Assembly (NCBI GenBank): GCA_037200525.1
Contig: JBBCGG010000001.1
Location: forward strand, 1,406,501 to 1,470,500
DNA length: 64,000 bases
Reading direction: 5' to 3'
Origin: Methylocella sp.
Lineage (GTDB): Bacteria; Pseudomonadota; Alphaproteobacteria; Rhizobiales; Beijerinckiaceae
Shown: positions 60,084 to 64,000 of the stretch, piece by piece
How positions within the stretch are numbered: the stretch's first letter is position 1
Layout of the letters: each line of letters opens with the position of its first letter
The notes under the pieces: generated by a model
Database searches by the model: none
Told to the model about the DNA's origin: nothing
The model's input: the letters and a program-made list of their open reading frames with translations, nothing else
Program-made: the position numbers and the translations under genes

Positions 60084-60869
60084 ATGTCAGCTGAAAATGC
60101 CGTGCTTGAAGCGCAGCTCGAGTCCGTCAGCCCAGAGCCGGTAACCCCGCAAACGAAAACGCGTGCGCTGCAAGTGACCGAAAGCGTGCGGGCTGCACTT
60201 TTGGACGGCAAATTGCCTGCGGACAGTCGGATCAACGAAGTTCGGCTCGCCCGCTCGCTGGCGGTTTCTCGCACGCCAATTCGCGCAGCTCTCCAAACCC
60301 TTGCCGGCGAAGGCCTTCTCGATCATGAGCCAAATCGAGGCTTCGTTGTCCGCGCCTTCAACATAGCGGAGATCGGAGACGCATTTGAGATGCGGGCGCT
60401 CAGCGAAGGCCTGGTCTGCAGGCTCGCCGCCGAGCGAGGGTTGAATGCGGAGCAAGATCTGGCCATCAGAGAAGCCCTGCGGCTCGGCGATGAACTCCTA
60501 GCAGAAACGCCCAGCCCTGCCGACTGCCGAAGCCGCTACTCTGCGGTCAATGTGCAGTTTCACCTTGCTTTGCAGCAAGCCGCAGATTCCCGCCTTTTGG
60601 CTGATGTCCTGAGACTATGCAATCGCATCCCACAAACGCTGGCTCATAACGTCGTCGCCTTCGAACTTCCTGACATTCGCCGGCGGCACGAAGATCATCA
60701 CAAAATTTATCACGCCGTTCTCTTCCGCGAACCCAAGGCAGCGGAGACGCTGATGCGGTCGCACATCGTCAGCCTGAAGGCCTCGTTGATGCGCATGGCC
60801 GCCTTCGCGACCCCTGCGAAAAAGAGCGATGCGGCAGGAGGCGGCGCGAACGATGACCGGACAAGATAG
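60084..60869 (+). CDS. GntR/FCD-family transcriptional regulator
   Basis: 261 residues from ATG 60084, with GGAGG at 60074-60078; an earlier in-frame start lacks a site. N-terminal winged HTH (VTESVRAALLDGKLPADSRINEVRLARSLAVSRTPIRAALQTLAGEGLL), then the all-helical FCD ligand-binding domain with its metal-binding His residues (VNVQFHLALQQAADS, RRRHEDHHKIYHAV, MRSHIVSLK). It probably controls the catabolic genes on both sides in response to an organic acid. Confidence 0.88.
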   Translation: MSAENAVLEAQLESVSPEPVTPQTKTRALQVTESVRAALLDGKLPADSRINEVRLARSLAVSRTPIRAALQTLAGEGLLDHEPNRGFVVRAFNIAEIGDAFEMRALSEGLVCRLAAERGLNAEQDLAIREALRLGDELLAETPSPADCRSRYSAVNVQFHLALQQAADSRLLADVLRLCNRIPQTLAHNVVAFELPDIRRRHEDHHKIYHAVLFREPKAAETLMRSHIVSLKASLMRMAAFATPAKKSDAAGGGANDDRTR

Positions 60870-60923
60870 CGTTCCGCGATCCGCACTGAGCGCGGATCGG
60901 GCTATGGCAATATGCAGCCTACG

Positions 60924-61817
60924 CTAGTCTCCCGTAGCCTGTGATCGATACCAATCGAGAATTTCAGCGCCGGTCCAATTCACCACGCCCTCGTGACCCA
61001 GGATGTAGTCATAGAGCATCTCGAGATATTTGATGCGGTGCGGAACGCCGGTGAGGTAGGGGTGGATCGAGATCGCCATTACGCGAGGCGTTTTGGCGCC
61101 ATCGCGGTAAAGTCGATCGAACTGGTCTCTGCCGCGCCTTAGAATTTCATCTGAGGGCTGCTGTTGTACGGCGCTGATTACGACGTCGTTGATCTCGATC
61201 GTGTAAGGGATCGAAACGATTGTCCCCGCGCGCGTTTTAAGCGGCACAGGCTGTTCGTCCAAAACCCAGTCCGCGACATATTCGATGCCCGCTTCCGCGA
61301 GGAAATCGAGGGTTTCATCTGTTTCCGTGAGACCTGGGCTTTCCCAACCTCGCGGCGGCCTTCCGGTAAAAGCCTTGATGTCTTGGATCGTCGCGGCGAT
61401 CGCCGCTTTCTGGTCGTCCACCTTGTGCATCGGTTTCTGGACATGCCCGTGCCCCATGAAGTCCCAACCCGCGTCACGTGCGGCCTCACAAGCCTCCCGG
61501 TAGACCTCGAGAGCCGAACCGTTCACTGCAAATGTCGCCTTTAAATCACGCGAACTCAACGCATCGAGAAAGCGCCAAAAGCCGACCCGCATCCCATACT
61601 CGTGCCAGGCCCAGTTTGGAATGTCGGGGAGAAGCGGCTGCCCCATCGGCGGAGGTAAGACCGCCCGCGGCATGGCGCCGGTTGGACTCCAATTCTCGAC
61701 GTTGACGATCGTCCATACGGCGACCCTTGCGTCGCCGGGCAGGCGCAGCATGGGACGCCTATGGATGGGCGCGTAATTCACGCGCCCGCGCACGCTGCAG
61801 CCGGTATCGTAAACCAT
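60924..61817 (-). CDS. Polysaccharide deacetylase-like hydrolase
   Basis: 297 residues of the NodB-type fold, PuuE/allantoinase-like group. Visible: WTIVNVENWSP near the N-terminus, KATFAVNGSALEVYREACEAARDAGWDFMGHGHVQKPMH with the HGH-type metal site, PPRGWESPGLTETDETLDFL, and a late AISIHPYLTG. In catabolic clusters members of this group cleave amides or ring bonds, not polysaccharides. It follows the amidohydrolase by 26 bp, so the genes form an operon. Confidence 0.8.
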   Translation of the reverse strand: MVYDTGCSVRGRVNYAPIHRRPMLRLPGDARVAVWTIVNVENWSPTGAMPRAVLPPPMGQPLLPDIPNWAWHEYGMRVGFWRFLDALSSRDLKATFAVNGSALEVYREACEAARDAGWDFMGHGHVQKPMHKVDDQKAAIAATIQDIKAFTGRPPRGWESPGLTETDETLDFLAEAGIEYVADWVLDEQPVPLKTRAGTIVSIPYTIEINDVVISAVQQQPSDEILRRGRDQFDRLYRDGAKTPRVMAISIHPYLTGVPHRIKYLEMLYDYILGHEGVVNWTGAEILDWYRSQATGD

Positions 61818-61842
61818 TTACTAGTTCCCTCTATTCTCGGCA

Positions 61843-62832
61843 TCATCCTTCGCGCAGCAGCTTGAGCGCGGTGCCACAGCACATGCAAGCCGTTTCGCGC
61901 GGAGTGATCCCAGGCACGTTGGCGATCGTCCCCCTTGGGTCCGTGTCGGCCATGTCGAATGGCGAGTCGGTGCCGATGCAAATATGATCTGCGCCGACGA
62001 GGTCGATCAGGTAGCGCAATGCCTTCGGGTCGAAGACAAGGCTATCGAAATAGATGCGCTTCAGGAGATCCTCCGGCGAAGATTTAGATTTGGCGTTGGT
62101 TTCGCTCCGAATCTTGTGGCCATGTACAAGGCGACCGATTTGGTATGGCGCGAAGCCGCCGCCATGGGCGATGACCAATTTCAGTTCCGGTAGCTCGTCT
62201 AAGGCTCCGGAAAACATGAGATGGGATAACATCACAGTGGTATCGAGCGGATTCCCGATGAGATTGGTCAGATAGTAATCCTCCAATCCGGCTTTCGATC
62301 CGACGTAGTAGGGATGCGCGAAGACGAATGCGCCAAGTTCGGCAGCTCGGCGCAGCAGCGGACGAAATCGTTGTTCGGCAAGCTGCGCGCCCTCGATCGA
62401 CGTGCCGATCTCCACCGCTTTAAAGCCGTACTCCCGGACCACGCGTTCCAGCTCCGCCACGGCCGCGTCGGGGTGCTGCATTGGAACGGTCGCCATGCCT
62501 CGCAGCCGGCCGGGGCTTTCGGCAGCCATGTCGGCGACCCCGTCATTGACGAGGCGCGCCGCCTCGAGAGCTAGATCGGCGTCGGCCCAATAATAAAACA
62601 TCGGAGGCGCTGGCGATATTACCGATCTGTCGATTCCCTTGCGATCCATGGACTCGAGCTTCGCCTCGGCCATGTGAAACTCCGGCGACAAGGAATAGAC
62701 GTAGCCTTGATCATGCACCACTTTGCGGGCGGTCCCCGCGCTCTCGACGCGGGCTCGGAAGCGCCGTGGATCGGCGGCCATCGCATCGACAATGCGCTTC
62801 GGGATGACGTGGCTGTGTATATCGATATTCAT
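61843..62832 (-). CDS. Amidohydrolase, ACMSD-like decarboxylase family
   Basis: 329 residues from ATG 62830-62832 (MNIDIHSHVIPKRIVDAMAA), one base after the aldehyde dehydrogenase stop. Metal-binding DIHSH (His6, His8), central FAHPYY, IAHGGG, and GTDSPF with the catalytic Asp: the Amidohydro_2 family that includes 2-amino-3-carboxymuconate-6-semialdehyde decarboxylase and gamma-resorcylate decarboxylase. Pairing with an aldehyde dehydrogenase suggests decarboxylation and semialdehyde oxidation in a ring-cleavage pathway. Confidence 0.82.
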   Translation of the reverse strand: MNIDIHSHVIPKRIVDAMAADPRRFRARVESAGTARKVVHDQGYVYSLSPEFHMAEAKLESMDRKGIDRSVISPAPPMFYYWADADLALEAARLVNDGVADMAAESPGRLRGMATVPMQHPDAAVAELERVVREYGFKAVEIGTSIEGAQLAEQRFRPLLRRAAELGAFVFAHPYYVGSKAGLEDYYLTNLIGNPLDTTVMLSHLMFSGALDELPELKLVIAHGGGFAPYQIGRLVHGHKIRSETNAKSKSSPEDLLKRIYFDSLVFDPKALRYLIDLVGADHICIGTDSPFDMADTDPRGTIANVPGITPRETACMCCGTALKLLREG

Positions 62833-62833
62833 A

Positions 62834-64000
62834 TCAGCTATAGCGCTTTTCGGTTTGGTCGTCGGCATACCAGTCGAACGGCTCGTCCGAGAGATTTACG
62901 ATGACGTTTTGGATCTGCGTGTATTCTTCGTAGGCGACGAGGCCGTTTTCGCGCCCGAGGCCGCTCATTTTAAAACCACCCCACGGCGAGCATGGATCGA
63001 TGCGGTGATGATCGTTGATCCAAGTGATGCCGCTCTGCAGACGGTGAGCTACGCGGTGAGCGCGGCTGATATCACGCGTCCAAATCGAGTTTGCTAGGCC
63101 GAATTCGGTGCCGTTGGCGTGCGCTATCGCCTCCTCTTCGGTATCGAAAGGGATCACGCAGACGAAAGGGCCAAAGATCTCCTCCTGGGCGATGCGCATC
63201 TCGTTTCGAACATCAGTGAATATGGTCGGGAGATAATAGTAGCCGCTTTCCAGAGAAGCGGCTTCTGGGCGACGGCCGCCCGCCGCGAGCGTCGCGCCTT
63301 CCTGCAAACCGATCGCGACGTAACGCTCGACGAGATCGCGTTGCTTCTCCGATACGAGCGGTCCTAGTTGCGTCGCGCGATCCTGCGGATCGCCGATGCG
63401 GATCGCATTCGTCCGGCGGACAAGTTCCGTCACCGTTTGGTCATGGATGGAGCGATGCACCAGGAGACGCGCGCCCTGTACGCAGGTTTGGCCCGTGGCG
63501 ATAAAGGAAGCAAAGAGAGTCGCAGCCACACAACGCTCGATCGGGACGTCAGGGAAAACGATCACAGATGCTTTCCCACCAAGTTCCGCAGCGATGCGGG
63601 TGAGGTTGCGTCCCGCCAGCGAGGCGACCGTCTTGCCAGTCTCGGTGCCCCCCGTAAGATCTATCTTCGCGATGCGTCGGCTTGAGCTGAGAGCAAGACC
63701 GGCTGTCGCGCCATAGCCCGGCACAACGTTGTACACGCCATCCGGCACTCCTGCTTCTTTAAAAATGTCGCCCAGCAGAAGCGAAGTGATCGGCGCAAGC
63801 TCGCTCGGCTTAACGACGATGGCGTTGCCAGCCGCCATCGCCGGCGCAACCTTCTTGGTCAGGATCAAAAGAGGATGGTTCCAAGGCGTGATATGCCCCA
63901 CAACGCCAAGCGGCACGCGACGAGTGTAGTTTAAGAAGTTGCCGCCGAAGGGAGGCGCCGTGTCCTCATGCGTTCGAGCCACAGCGCCAAAATAGCGGAA
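62834..64000 (-). CDS. Aldehyde dehydrogenase (5' end outside window)
   Basis: At least 388 residues; the frame runs on past 64,000 (FRYFGAVARTHEDTAPP...), so the N-terminus is missing. NAD(P)-aldehyde dehydrogenase superfamily: HITPWNHPLLIL, NAIVVKPSELAP, LTGGTETGK, catalytic Glu in AAELGGKAS, catalytic Cys in ATGQTCVQGAR, and EEIFGPFVCVIPF. It oxidises a semialdehyde to an acid. It is most like the hydroxymuconic or betaine-type dehydrogenases, and context with an ACMSD-like enzyme favours a muconate-type substrate. Confidence 0.88.
   Translation of the reverse strand, partial: FRYFGAVARTHEDTAPPFGGNFLNYTRRVPLGVVGHITPWNHPLLILTKKVAPAMAAGNAIVVKPSELAPITSLLLGDIFKEAGVPDGVYNVVPGYGATAGLALSSSRRIAKIDLTGGTETGKTVASLAGRNLTRIAAELGGKASVIVFPDVPIERCVAATLFASFIATGQTCVQGARLLVHRSIHDQTVTELVRRTNAIRIGDPQDRATQLGPLVSEKQRDLVERYVAIGLQEGATLAAGGRRPEAASLESGYYYLPTIFTDVRNEMRIAQEEIFGPFVCVIPFDTEEEAIAHANGTEFGLANSIWTRDISRAHRVAHRLQSGITWINDHHRIDPCSPWGGFKMSGLGRENGLVAYEEYTQIQNVIVNLSDEPFDWYADDQTEKRYS

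Noticed and set aside
1-64000. CRISPR array
   Set aside because: Both repeat clusters have 6-9 bp units in both orientations and lack regular 25-40 bp repeats with unique spacers; no cas genes are present.

Overview
The window comes from a GC-rich alphaproteobacterium, most likely of the order Hyphomicrobiales (Rhizobiales), perhaps Beijerinckiaceae or Methylocystaceae. This rests on families that are mainly alphaproteobacterial (DUF2849 beside cysI, DUF934, DUF1467, DUF3775), a Rhizobiales-type GCATGATC palindromic repeat, and an Omp25-like porin. The species cannot be named from the sequence alone.

Region A (1 to about 13,400) is one side of an integrated, satellite-like phage element that runs off the left edge. 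Read from its right end it has a tyrosine integrase, a small helix-turn-helix protein overlapping a fused type IIB topoisomerase (Topo VIII-like), a primase/VapE-type helicase, a cluster of GGTCTAT repeats that looks like a replication origin, a HicB/HicA toxin-antitoxin pair, and a short packaging module (small and large terminase, a small gene, a Z-like tail protein, and a gene cut by the window edge).

Region B (about 13,400 to 30,320) is ordinary chromosome: a TerC-like protein and pyroglutamyl peptidase; a DUF900 lipoprotein hydrolase; assimilatory sulfate reduction (DUF2849, cysI, cysH, DUF934); two tandem DedA proteins; a small stress membrane protein; a hydroxyacid dehydrogenase; an amino-acid binding protein; the Fe-S carrier Mrp; MoaA; DUF971; an L,D-transpeptidase; DUF1467; and tRNA-Lys(UUU).

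Region C (30,401 to 48,716) is an 18.3-kb island in that tRNA-Lys gene. A 57-bp direct repeat containing the 3' half of the tRNA marks both ends (30,355-30,411 and 48,660-48,716). From the integrase end inward it has an excisionase-like protein, small genes, a RepA-type ATPase, a cluster of GGAACA repeats, a terminase module, a DUF2213 protease-like protein, a glycine-rich fibre and other virion-like genes. At the tRNA end lie a beta-barrel porin, a conserved intergenic block, and a divergent cassette of an XRE repressor with an M41-like metallopeptidase. Regions A and C are unrelated in sequence but share one plan: integrase, HTH protein, replication enzyme, repeat cluster at the 3' end of the replication gene, terminase, few structural genes.

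Region D (48,717 to about 56,540), just outside the island, is decayed accessory DNA. It has a trypsin-like protease, a second and partly deleted copy of the XRE-peptidase cassette and its conserved intergenic block, an Abi-alpha (DUF4393) gene beside the C-terminal half of a dGTPase, nested IS5-like and IS3-family insertions, and a truncated reverse transcriptase. It looks like an older island in the same hotspot, with broken anti-phage genes.

Region E (56,598 to 64,000) is a catabolic or uptake cluster: OprB porin, NitT/TauT-type binding protein, GntR/FCD regulator, polysaccharide-deacetylase-like hydrolase, ACMSD-like amidohydrolase and an aldehyde dehydrogenase cut by the right edge.
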